From Methylobacterium organophilum (lineage in GTDB: Bacteria > Pseudomonadota > Alphaproteobacteria > Rhizobiales > Beijerinckiaceae): a DNA stretch of 64,000 bases. Shown here in pieces: positions 57,228-64,000 of this stretch; the stretch's first letter is position 1, and each line of letters opens with the position of its first letter. Under the pieces are notes generated by a model. The model was given only the letters and a program-made list of their open reading frames with translations. It did not search any database and was not told the origin of the DNA. The stretch lies in the NCBI RefSeq assembly GCF_022179465.1, contig NZ_BPQV01000004.1, positions 366,849 to 430,848 of the forward strand, read 5' to 3'. Both the position numbers and the translations under genes were made by a program.

Positions 57228-57981
57228 GGTGGCTCCCCTGCGGACGGACCGGGATGCGCCGCTCCTGACTGTGGCGATCGCCGAGAAGGTCTACCGGCGC
57301 GCCCGCACCCAGGCCGTCGAGGCGGTGCGCGACCTGACCTTCGCGATCCATGCCGGGGAGATCGCCTGCCTGATCGGCCCCTCGGGGGCCGGCAAGACGA
57401 CGACCCTGCGCATCCTGCTCGGCCTCGACCGGGATTACGCGGGCAGCGTTATGCCGGATCCGGCGGCGCTCGGCATCGCTATGGTGTTCCAGGATCCGCG
57501 GCTCCTGCCCTGGCGCAGCGTGGAGCAGAACGTACGCCTCGGCCTGCCGCGGGCGGAGCGCGGACGCGACCTCGATGCGCTGTTCGAGGCCCTCGGGCTC
57601 GCGCCCTGGCGCGACCGCTATCCCGGCGCGCTCTCCCTCGGCATGCAGCGCCGGGTGGCGCTGGCCCGAGCCCTTGCCCTGAACCCTCGCCTGCTCGTGC
57701 TCGACGAGCCCTTCGTCTCCTTGGACGACACCGCCGCCGCCGCCCTGCGGAGGATCGTCGTCGACACGGTGACCCGTGCCGGCACGAGCGTGCTGATGGT
57801 GACCCACAACGTGGACGAGGCGATCGCCATCGCCGACCGGCTGCTCCTCGTCTCGGCGCGTCCGGCGCATCTTCTCGGCACAGTGTCCCTGGACCTGCTC
57901 CGGCACGAGCGCTCCCGGAGCTGGGCCGAGGAGACCCGGGCCGATCTCTCCCTCCGATTCCCCGGCATCATCGCGGGTTGA
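57202..57981 (+). CDS. TauB/SsuB-type ABC ATPase with altered signature motif
   Basis: This 259-residue ATPase drives the importer. It shows Walker A GPSGAGKTTTLRI, the Q-loop FQDPRLLPW, signature LSLGMQRRVALARAL, Walker B LLVLDEPF, and the H-loop MVTHNVDEA. The signature reads LSLGM where most family members have LSGGM or LSGGQ. It starts inside the end of the permease gene (ATG 57202; ATG 57208 is an alternative). It closes the importer unit before the xoxF leader. Confidence 0.9.
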   Translation: MPMSAAGAEVAPLRTDRDAPLLTVAIAEKVYRRARTQAVEAVRDLTFAIHAGEIACLIGPSGAGKTTTLRILLGLDRDYAGSVMPDPAALGIAMVFQDPRLLPWRSVEQNVRLGLPRAERGRDLDALFEALGLAPWRDRYPGALSLGMQRRVALARALALNPRLLVLDEPFVSLDDTAAAALRRIVVDTVTRAGTSVLMVTHNVDEAIAIADRLLLVSARPAHLLGTVSLDLLRHERSRSWAEETRADLSLRFPGIIAG

Positions 57982-58647
57982 ACGGGGCTTTCTCCCGAAT
58001 TTCCGTCCCTTGCGCCGCTCTCCGTAGTTTCTACGGAAGGCTTGTGCGGCGAGAGAACGCATCCCCCATAAGCTCCGGAAACGAGGAATCCGACCTCCGG
58101 ACATCCAGCCGTTTTGAGCGCGCGTCCTCGCAATACCGCAACGCACCACGCCCCTCATTCGAGGAATGATCGTCCTGCACGGGTTCTCACCTTCGGAGGC
58201 GGCGCCAGAGACATGGAGGACCGGATGTTATCCGGCTCGACATGCGGCCTGAACATGAGTCGGGGCCAAGGTGCGGCAAATGGAATTTCGCTCACGATCT
58301 CGTAATTGTGCGATGCAATAACTTCGTGTGCGAAGCAGCGCAAAGAGGCGTCCCGTTTTGACCGCGTTTCGACTTGATGGAACCGGCTCCTGAGCTTGAG
58401 GAAGCGAGTTGACGGCGCCCGAAATTTTCTTAGAGTTCATTCAAGCTTCGGACTGAGGAGGCCGCGAGGGATGGCGGTCTCGACCCGAAACGATGGGGGA
58501 CGAACGGGAGGCTCAAGAGCCTAACGAGCGACTTTCTGCGTGTCGTGAGTTTCTGAAGCGAATTTCAATCCCTGTCGCAAACAGCAGGTCAGCAGCAATT
58601 CGCGAGTTTACTTGCGGCTTGCTGTCAAAGACCTGCCGGAGGAATCC
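57982..58647 (+). promoter_or_regulatory. Long upstream region of xoxF
   Basis: This 666-base gene-free region separates the importer from xoxF and must hold the xoxF promoter. It includes less GC-rich stretches around 58275-58325 and 58420-58450, a small inverted pair CTTCG/CGAAG (58322-58335), and the palindrome at 58509-58522. The Shine-Dalgarno GGAGGAA (58638-58644) lies 3 bases before ATG 58648. No small gene is supported. Its length suggests multiple regulatory inputs or an untranslated leader, which is inference. Confidence 0.55.
58509..58522. promoter_or_regulatory. Palindrome in the xoxF leader
   Basis: AGGCTC-AA-GAGCCT is a perfect 14-base palindrome, 126 bases before the xoxF start. 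The 2-base centre makes an RNA hairpin unlikely, so a DNA-binding dimer site is more plausible. The protein is unknown. Confidence 0.3.
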
Positions 58648-60453
58648 ATGAGAGCGGTACATCTCCTCGCACTCGGTGCGGGGCTTGCGGCTGCTGGCCC
58701 GGCCCTCGCCAACGAAAGCGTGCTGAAGTCCATCGCCAACCCGGCGGAACAGGCGCTTCAGACGGTCGACTACGCCAACACCCGCTATTCCAAGCTTGAC
58801 CAGATCAACGCCAGCAATGTGAAGAACCTCCAGGTCGCCTGGACCTTCTCCACCGGCGTGCTGCGCGGCCACGAGGGCTCCCCGCTCGTCGTCGGCAACA
58901 TCATGTACGTCCACACCCCCTTCCCGAACATCGTCTACGCCCTCGACCTCGACCAGGGCGCCAAGATCGTGTGGAAGTACGAGCCGAAGCAGGATCCGTC
59001 CGTGATCCCGGTCATGTGCTGCGACACGGTCAACCGCGGCCTGGCCTATGCCGACGGCGCCATCCTGCTGCATCAGGCGGACACCACCCTGGTCTCGCTT
59101 GACGCCAAGACCGGCAAGGTCAACTGGTCGGTCAAGAACGGCGACCCGTCCAAGGGCGAGACCAACACCGCCACCGTGCTCCCGGTGAAGGACAAGGTCA
59201 TCGTCGGCATCTCCGGCGGCGAGTTCGGCGTGCAGTGCCACGTCACCGCCTACGACCTGAAGTCCGGCAAGAAGGTGTGGCGCGGCTACTCCGAAGGCCC
59301 GGACGACCAGCTCCTCGTCGACCCCGAGAAGACCACTGCCCTCGGCAAGCCGATCGGCAAGGACTCTTCGCTGAAGACCTGGGAAGGCGATCAGTGGAAG
59401 ACCGGCGGCGGTTGCACCTGGGGCTGGTTCTCCTACGATCCGAAGCTCGACCTGTTCTACTACGGCTCGGGCAACCCCTCGACCTGGAACCCCAAGCAGC
59501 GTCCGGGCGACAACAAGTGGTCGATGACCATCTGGGCGCGTAACCCGGATACGGGCTTGGCCAAGTGGGTCTACCAGATGACCCCCCACGACGAGTGGGA
59601 CTATGACGGCATCAACGAGATGATCCTCACGGATCAGAAGGTTGACGGCAAGGAGCGTCCGCTCCTGACCCACTTCGACCGCAACGGCTTCGGCTACACC
59701 CTCGATCGTGCCACCGGCGAGCTGCTCGTCGCCGAGAAGTACGACCCGGCGGTGAACTGGGCCACCAAGGTCGACATGGACAAGGGCTCCAAGACCTACG
59801 GCCGTCCGCTGGTCGTGTCGAAGTACTCGACCGAGCAGAACGGCGAGGACGTGAACTCGAAGGGCATCTGCCCGGCGGCGCTCGGCTCCAAGGACCAGCA
59901 GCCTGCGGCCTACTCGCCGAAGACGCAGCTGTTCTACGTGCCGACGAACCACGTCTGCATGGACTACGAGCCCTTCCGGGTGAGCTACACCCCGGGCCAA
60001 CCCTATGTCGGCGCCACCCTGTCGATGTACCCCGCGCCGAACAGCCATGGCGGCATGGGCAACTTCATCGCCTGGGACGGCGTGAACGGGAAGATCAAGT
60101 GGTCGAACCCCGAGCAGTTCTCCGCCTGGGACGGCGCGCTGGCGACGGCGGGCGACGTGGTCTTCTACGGTACCCTCGAGGGCTACCTGAAGGCCGTCGA
60201 CTCGAAGACGGGTAAGGAACTCTACAAGTTCAAGACCCCGTCGGGCATCATCGGCAACGTGATGACCTACGAGCACAAGGGCAAGCAGCACATCGCCGTC
60301 CTGTCGGGCGTCGGCGGCTGGGCGGGCATCGGCCTCGCGGCCGGCCTGACCGACCCGAATGCCGGCCTCGGCGCGGTGGGCGGCTACGCGGCCCTGTCGA
60401 GCTACACCAACCTCGGCGGCCAGCTGACCGTCTTCTCGCTGCCGAACAACTAA
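58648..60453 (+). CDS. xoxF: Lanthanide-dependent methanol dehydrogenase XoxF
   Basis: XoxF oxidises methanol in the periplasm using PQQ and a lanthanide ion, passing electrons to a cytochrome c. The 601-residue protein has a signal peptide (ALA cleavage near residue 21) and a PQQ beta-propeller. Visible are the adjacent disulfide MCCDTV (124-125), metal ligands Glu192 and Asn276, the catalytic Asp318, and Asp320 in the segment DEWDYDG. The extra Asp320 marks lanthanide use; calcium-dependent MxaF has Ala there. The length equals XoxF1 of Methylorubrum extorquens. GGAGGAA precedes the start, and a strong terminator follows. Confidence 0.98.
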   Translation: MRAVHLLALGAGLAAAGPALANESVLKSIANPAEQALQTVDYANTRYSKLDQINASNVKNLQVAWTFSTGVLRGHEGSPLVVGNIMYVHTPFPNIVYALDLDQGAKIVWKYEPKQDPSVIPVMCCDTVNRGLAYADGAILLHQADTTLVSLDAKTGKVNWSVKNGDPSKGETNTATVLPVKDKVIVGISGGEFGVQCHVTAYDLKSGKKVWRGYSEGPDDQLLVDPEKTTALGKPIGKDSSLKTWEGDQWKTGGGCTWGWFSYDPKLDLFYYGSGNPSTWNPKQRPGDNKWSMTIWARNPDTGLAKWVYQMTPHDEWDYDGINEMILTDQKVDGKERPLLTHFDRNGFGYTLDRATGELLVAEKYDPAVNWATKVDMDKGSKTYGRPLVVSKYSTEQNGEDVNSKGICPAALGSKDQQPAAYSPKTQLFYVPTNHVCMDYEPFRVSYTPGQPYVGATLSMYPAPNSHGGMGNFIAWDGVNGKIKWSNPEQFSAWDGALATAGDVVFYGTLEGYLKAVDSKTGKELYKFKTPSGIIGNVMTYEHKGKQHIAVLSGVGGWAGIGLAAGLTDPNAGLGAVGGYAALSSYTNLGGQLTVFSLPNN

Positions 60454-60480
60454 GTCGCATAGCAGCCATCGACCAAATGG

Positions 60481-60512
60481 TGCCGGCGCGGGTTTCCGCG
60501 CCGGCATCTTTA
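60481..60512 (+). terminator. Rho-independent terminator after xoxF
   Basis: TGCCGGCGCGG (60481-60491), loop GTTT, CCGCGCCGGCA (60496-60506), followed by TCTTTAT. The 11-bp GC-rich stem with a short T-rich tail is a convincing intrinsic terminator, 27 bases after the xoxF stop. It separates abundant xoxF mRNA from xoxGJ. Confidence 0.85.
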
Positions 60513-60542
60513 TGATTATGTCCCGCTTATTAGAGGGAACCC

Positions 60543-60562
60543 CGCCGCACCTTGTTGCGGCG
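60543..60562 (+). promoter_or_regulatory. Hairpin in the xoxG leader
   Basis: CGCCGCA (60543-60549), loop CCTTGT, TGCGGCG (60556-60562), located 36 bases before the xoxG start and after the xoxF terminator. It could be an operator or an mRNA 5' structure for xoxG. Confidence 0.4.
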
Positions 60563-60597
60563 CAATATCAACATCAACCTCTCGGGGAGAGACGTCG

Positions 60598-61206
60598 TTG
60601 TTCAATATGAAGAAGTCCGCGCTCCAGGTTTTCGTCGCCGCCCTGGCGCTCGGGACGGTCTCCTCTGTCGCCGTGCAGGCCGAGGATGCGAAGCCCGATG
60701 CGGCCCTCGCCAACTCGCTGAACCCCAATGACAAGAGCGCCGAGCCGGACGAGAAGCTCCTGAAGCAGGATGCCGCGGTGAAGGTTGATGACGGCAAGTA
60801 CTTCGACAAGGACGGCCACCCGACCTTCCACGTCACCAACGAGGGCAAGAAGGTCGACTGGTACGCCTATTCCGGCTACCGCCGCTATCACGCCGAGTGC
60901 CACGTCTGCCACGGCCCGGACGGCATGGGTTCGACCTACGCCCCGGCCCTCAAGGACTCGCTGAAGCACCTCTCCTACGAGGAGTTCATCGGCATCCTCG
61001 CCGGCGGCAAGCAGGACGTGAACGCCGCCGAGCAGAAGGTGATGCCCGCCTTCGGCGACAACAAGAACGTCATGTGCTACGCGGACGACCTCTACGTCTA
61101 CCTGAAAGCCCGCGCCGCCGGCGCTATGGGCCGCGTCCGCCCGAGCGACAAGGAAGACAAGCCGGAAGCCGCCAAGAAGACCGAGAAGGAGTGCCTGGGC
61201 GGCTGA
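60598..61206 (+). CDS. xoxG: Cytochrome c electron acceptor of XoxF
   Basis: XoxG accepts electrons from XoxF in the periplasm. The 202-residue protein has a signal peptide (hydrophobic VFVAALALGTV, cleavage near VQA), a heme attachment site CHVCH at about residues 101-105, and a likely axial Met in KVMPAFG. The start is TTG 60598, which has GGGGAGA 7 bases upstream; ATG 60607 would be 16 bases from it. The C-terminus is Lys-rich with one extra Cys. Its stop overlaps the xoxJ start (TGATG). Confidence 0.95.
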   Translation: MFNMKKSALQVFVAALALGTVSSVAVQAEDAKPDAALANSLNPNDKSAEPDEKLLKQDAAVKVDDGKYFDKDGHPTFHVTNEGKKVDWYAYSGYRRYHAECHVCHGPDGMGSTYAPALKDSLKHLSYEEFIGILAGGKQDVNAAEQKVMPAFGDNKNVMCYADDLYVYLKARAAGAMGRVRPSDKEDKPEAAKKTEKECLGG

Positions 61207-62057
61207 TGTCGCGCCAGAGCCCCTTCGCCGCGGCCCTCGCCGCGCTCCTGCTGATCTCGGCAGGGGCGCGCGAGGCGCTCGCGCAGAATCTGCCGGATCT
61301 CGTCACCACGGATGTCCTCCGTGTCTGCAGCGATCCCGGCAACATGCCCTTCTCCGAGCGCAAGGGGGATGGCTTCGAGAACAAGATCGCCGAGATCGTC
61401 GCCGACGAGCTCAAGGTGAAGGTGCGCTATTACTGGCTGACGCAGGGGCCGGGCTTCGTCCGCAACACCCTGGGCAGCGGCCTGTGCGACGTCATCATCG
61501 GCACCTCCGGCGGCGAGATCGTCCAGCCGACCAATCCCTATTACCGCTCGGCCTATGTGCTGGTCTCCCGGAAGGGCGACCTGTCCGGCGTCGACCGGCT
61601 CGACGATCCCAAGCTCAAGGGCAAGCAGATCGGCATCATCGGCGGTACCCCGCCGACGGACCGGCTGGGCGCACTCGGACTGACCGGGAACACCCATGCC
61701 TACGCGCCCTACGCCTTCGGGGCGGACCGCACATTCCAGACGGTGGCCGCGGAGGTGATCGCCGACCTCGCCGCCAAGAAGCTCGACGCCGCGATCCTGT
61801 GGGGGCCCGCCGCGGGCTGGCTCGCCCGGCAGAGCGGGACCGCGATGGAGGTGGTGCCCCTCCTGCACGAGCCCGACCGGCCGCCGCTCGCCTTCCGCGT
61901 CTCCATGGGGGTGCGCCACGAGGAGAACGAGTGGAAGCGCAGCCTCAACACCGTCCTGCGCAAGCGCCGGGCGGATATCGAGAAGGTCCTGCGCGATTAC
62001 GACGTGCCGCTCCTCGACCAGGAGGAGAACAAGCTCCTCGAGGACGGCCCGAAATAG
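61206..62057 (+). CDS. xoxJ: XoxJ, periplasmic binding-fold partner of XoxF
   Basis: XoxJ is a periplasmic protein of the solute-binding family 3 fold needed for XoxF function, probably in activating or assembling the enzyme. The 283-residue protein has a signal peptide (AALAALLLISAGA, cleavage near ALA), then LRVCSDPGNMPFSERKGDGF at the mature N-terminus, GSGLCDVIIGTSG, and KLDAAILWGPAAGW near residue 195. ATG 61206 shares a base with the xoxG stop, so the two are translationally coupled. Confidence 0.95.
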   Translation: MSRQSPFAAALAALLLISAGAREALAQNLPDLVTTDVLRVCSDPGNMPFSERKGDGFENKIAEIVADELKVKVRYYWLTQGPGFVRNTLGSGLCDVIIGTSGGEIVQPTNPYYRSAYVLVSRKGDLSGVDRLDDPKLKGKQIGIIGGTPPTDRLGALGLTGNTHAYAPYAFGADRTFQTVAAEVIADLAAKKLDAAILWGPAAGWLARQSGTAMEVVPLLHEPDRPPLAFRVSMGVRHEENEWKRSLNTVLRKRRADIEKVLRDYDVPLLDQEENKLLEDGPK

Positions 62058-62078
62058 GGGCGGGAAGCCGCCCCTATT
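62053..62078. terminator. Hairpin between convergent xoxJ and folK
   Basis: AATAGGGGCGG (62053-62063), loop GAAG, CCGCCCCTATT (62068-62078), a perfect 11-bp stem that spans the xoxJ stop and the last codons of folK. It can terminate transcription from both sides. Confidence 0.65.
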
Positions 62079-62550
62079 CGGCCCGCTCGATCCCGGTGCG
62101 GTCGAGCTTGTCCAGGGCCTGCGTCACGCTCTCGCCGCCGATCACCAGGTCGGGGGCGATCTCGGCGAGCGGCACCAGCACGAAGGCGCGCTCGCGCACG
62201 TAGCGGTGCGGCAGGACGAGGCGCTCGTCCGAGACCTCCGCGCCCTCGAAATACAGCACGTCGATATCGATCAGCCGCGGTCCCCAGCGCCGCTCGCGCA
62301 CCCGGCCAAGGGCCGCCTCGATGCGCAGGCAGGTCTCGAGCAGGTCGTGAGGCGTCAGGTCGGTGTCGATGCCAAGGGCCGCGTTGAGGAACCAGTCCTG
62401 GTCGGTCTCGCCCCAGGGCGGGGTGCGGTAATCGCCGGAGCGGGCCACGACCCGGATGCCGGGGGCGGCGGCGAGCTTGTCCACGGCGGCCGCGATCAGC
62501 GCGGCCTTGTCGCCGATATTGCTGCCGAGGCCGAGATAGGCGCGGCTCAT
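62074..62550 (-). CDS. folK: HPPK, folate biosynthesis
   Basis: FolK transfers pyrophosphate from ATP to 6-hydroxymethyl-7,8-dihydropterin. The 158-residue protein shows YLGLGSNIGDKAALI at the start, the stretch RRWGPRLIDIDVLYF (metal-binding Asp pair), and PHRYVRERAFVLVPLAEIAP. ATG 62550 overlaps the folB stop by 4 bases. It is the last gene of folP-folB-folK and converges with xoxJ. Confidence 0.95.
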   Translation of the reverse strand: MSRAYLGLGSNIGDKAALIAAAVDKLAAAPGIRVVARSGDYRTPPWGETDQDWFLNAALGIDTDLTPHDLLETCLRIEAALGRVRERRWGPRLIDIDVLYFEGAEVSDERLVLPHRYVRERAFVLVPLAEIAPDLVIGGESVTQALDKLDRTGIERAE

Positions 62551-62921
62551 CCCCGTGTCTCCCGAAGGCGCCGGACCTCGACGCTGACTCCATCGATCAC
62601 CGCCGGCACCGGCGCGGCCGGCTTGTCGACCCGGACCCGGATCTCGTCGATCCGGGGGAAGCGGTCGAGGATCTCCGCCGCGACCGCCTCGGCCAGGGCC
62701 TCGATCAGGGCGAAGCGGCGGGTGGTGGCGATCCGCACGGCGATCTCGGTCAGGTCGGCATAGCTGACGCTGTGCGCCATGGCGTCGCTGCGCCCGGCCT
62801 GCGACAGGTCGAGGCGCCCCTCCAGGGAGAGGTAGAAGCGCTGGCCGATCCGCGCCTCCTCCTCCAGCAGGCCGTGATAGGCGAAGACCGCGATGCGGTG
62901 GACGAGGATGCGGTCGCTCAC
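62547..62921 (-). CDS. folB: Dihydroneopterin aldolase
   Basis: FolB converts dihydroneopterin to hydroxymethyldihydropterin and glycolaldehyde. The 124-residue protein shows FAYHGLLEEEARIGQRFYL at its N-terminus, SVSYADLTEIAVRI in the middle, and the LIEALAEAVAAEIL helix with the catalytic Glu region. The start is GTG 62921, overlapping the folP stop. The genes folP, folB and folK are joined by 4-base overlaps. Confidence 0.93.
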   Translation of the reverse strand: MSDRILVHRIAVFAYHGLLEEEARIGQRFYLSLEGRLDLSQAGRSDAMAHSVSYADLTEIAVRIATTRRFALIEALAEAVAAEILDRFPRIDEIRVRVDKPAAPVPAVIDGVSVEVRRLRETRG

Positions 62922-63769
62922 GGGCGGGCCTCCGGGCGCATCACCGCATCCGCCACCCGCAGGGCCTCCACGTGCTGGCGCACGTCGTGGACGCGCACGA
63001 TGTCGGCGCCGAGCGTCGCGGCGAGCACATGGGCCGAGAGCGAGCCGATCAGCCGGTCCTTCGGCGCGGTCTCCGCATTATGCAGGCGCCCGAGCAGGCT
63101 CTTGCGGGAGACGCCGACGAGGAGGGGGAAGCCGAGGGCCCGGATCTCGGGCAGGCGCCGCAGGGCCTCCAGATGCTGCGCCCAGCTCTTGCCGAAGCCG
63201 ATGCCGGGATCGAGCACGATGTCGGTATCCGGGATGCCGGCCTGCCGGGCGATGGTGAGCGAGCGCTCGAAGAAGCGCAGCATGTCGGCGACGATGTCGA
63301 GGGTGCCGTCGATGGTCTCGCGGTTGTGCATGATCATCACCGGCGCGCCGTGGGCGGCGGCGACCCGGGCGATGTCGGGCTCGCGCTGCAGGCCCCAGAC
63401 GTCGTTGACGATGGCCGCGCCCGCCTTCAGCGCCACCGCGGCGGTCGAGGCCTTGTAGGTGTCGATGGAGATCGGGACGGAGAGGCGGCCGGCGAGCGCC
63501 GCGATCACGGGCAGGACCCGGGCCTGCTCCTCCTCCGCCGGGACCGGGACATGGCCGGGCCGGGTCGATTCCCCGCCGATATCGACGAGGTCGGCCCCCT
63601 CCGCCACCAGGGCCTCGGCCTGGGCGAGGGCGGCCGGCGCCGCGTCGAACAGGCCGCCATCGGAGAAGGAATCGGGCGTGACGTTGAGGATGCCCATCAC
63701 CAGGGTCTTGCGGCCCAAGGCGGGCAGCAATCCGGACAGGCGGTTCGAAGACGATTCGGGACGCGACAC
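62918..63769 (-). CDS. folP: Dihydropteroate synthase
   Basis: FolP joins para-aminobenzoate to hydroxymethyldihydropterin pyrophosphate; it is the target of sulfonamides. The 283-residue protein shows MGILNVTPDSFSDGG, DIGGESTRPGH, IVNDVWGLQ, VLDPGIGFGKSWAQH, and RVHDVRQHVEAL at the end. The start is GTG 63769. It heads folP-folB-folK. Bases 63770-64000 upstream contain no supported gene and presumably the operon promoter. Folate supply fits a methylotroph with tetrahydrofolate-linked C1 metabolism. Confidence 0.95.
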   Translation of the reverse strand: MSRPESSSNRLSGLLPALGRKTLVMGILNVTPDSFSDGGLFDAAPAALAQAEALVAEGADLVDIGGESTRPGHVPVPAEEEQARVLPVIAALAGRLSVPISIDTYKASTAAVALKAGAAIVNDVWGLQREPDIARVAAAHGAPVMIMHNRETIDGTLDIVADMLRFFERSLTIARQAGIPDTDIVLDPGIGFGKSWAQHLEALRRLPEIRALGFPLLVGVSRKSLLGRLHNAETAPKDRLIGSLSAHVLAATLGADIVRVHDVRQHVEALRVADAVMRPEARP

Positions 63770-64000
63770 GATGGCCTCGGGGCGGTGCTCGGGCGGGGCT
63801 CACGCGAGACAAGCGACCCCGCGTGATCCCTCAGAACGGGCGCGAAAGCCAGTCCTGTTTCCAGGGGCAAGCCCCGTGCCGGGGCCGCGCCGCCGGGGCA
63901 GGGGTCCCCGCTCCGATCGGGCTGCGCCACCGGCCCCGCGCGGAGATCCGCCGGGGCGCTCATGCTTGACGACAGGGGACGCGGGACGCCGCGGAAACCC

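Noticed and set aside
58513-60507. 664-codon open frame on the minus strand opposite xoxF
   Set aside because: xoxF is unambiguous and strongly codon-biased. The antisense frame shows no domain and is explained by codon structure.
63770-64000. Possible gene at the right window edge
   Set aside because: Short frames here are Arg/Pro-rich without motifs. The interval is best read as the folP upstream region.

Overview
The window looks like chromosome from a high-GC methylotrophic alphaproteobacterium, most likely Methylobacterium or Methylorubrum. The main evidence is a complete xoxF-xoxG-xoxJ cluster for lanthanide-dependent methanol oxidation, a TCA unit in the order mdh-sucC-sucD-sucA-sucB-lpd, and the alphaproteobacterial regulator TrcR (DUF1013). 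Nearly all genes use GC-rich codons. No rRNA, tRNA, CRISPR array, intact insertion sequence or integrase was recognised.

Layout: 1-568 is the 3' end of an lpd gene. Bases 569-2936 are a small accessory insertion flanked by a 59-bp direct repeat of the lpd 3' end. It holds an AT-rich stretch, a tiny secreted-protein gene, a membrane diguanylate cyclase and a truncated helix-turn-helix-like pseudogene. 3241-6483 carries a DUF1275 membrane protein, a flavin monooxygenase, a MOSC protein and a small membrane protein. 6688-12481 is a housekeeping block: nrdR-ribD-ribE and ribH-nusB-thiL, with a GST and a divergent YafY-type regulator between them. 12468-15252 is a YehZ/YehY/YehW-type osmolyte importer without its ATPase gene. 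15505-18601 holds a single-domain response regulator, a methyltransferase, gloB and a TetR regulator. 18919-28349 is the TCA unit, with a decayed YCII-domain gene between sucA and sucB.

28369-37684 carries an exonuclease with a C-terminal SWIM-like finger, a PAS-only protein, ligA, an orphan msrQ, a PfkB kinase, ychF and a tandem hot-dog protein. 37701-42792 has a secreted protein and a tightly overlapping five-gene unit of peptide-type importer parts with OsmC and GlcG/HbpS proteins. 42878-54338 is mixed: two sensor kinases (one with a LOV photosensor), a hydrolase, an EamA exporter, trcR, hflX, a MaoC protein, a cation-efflux-like protein, a phosphoesterase and an acyltransferase. 54609-57981 has a pterin dehydratase and a TauT-type ABC importer that leads into xoxFGJ (58648-62057). 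A convergent folP-folB-folK operon closes the window.

Functionally, XoxF oxidises methanol in the periplasm and passes electrons to cytochrome XoxG, with XoxJ assisting. The TCA enzymes, flavin synthesis (ribD/E/H) and folate synthesis (folP/B/K) supply central metabolism and cofactors. I did not find a clearly new multi-gene system. The best leads are the lpd-repeat island, the two importers that lack ATPase genes, the intergenic architecture around xoxF/xoxG, and a hairpin placed between the Shine-Dalgarno sequence and the start codon of sucB.
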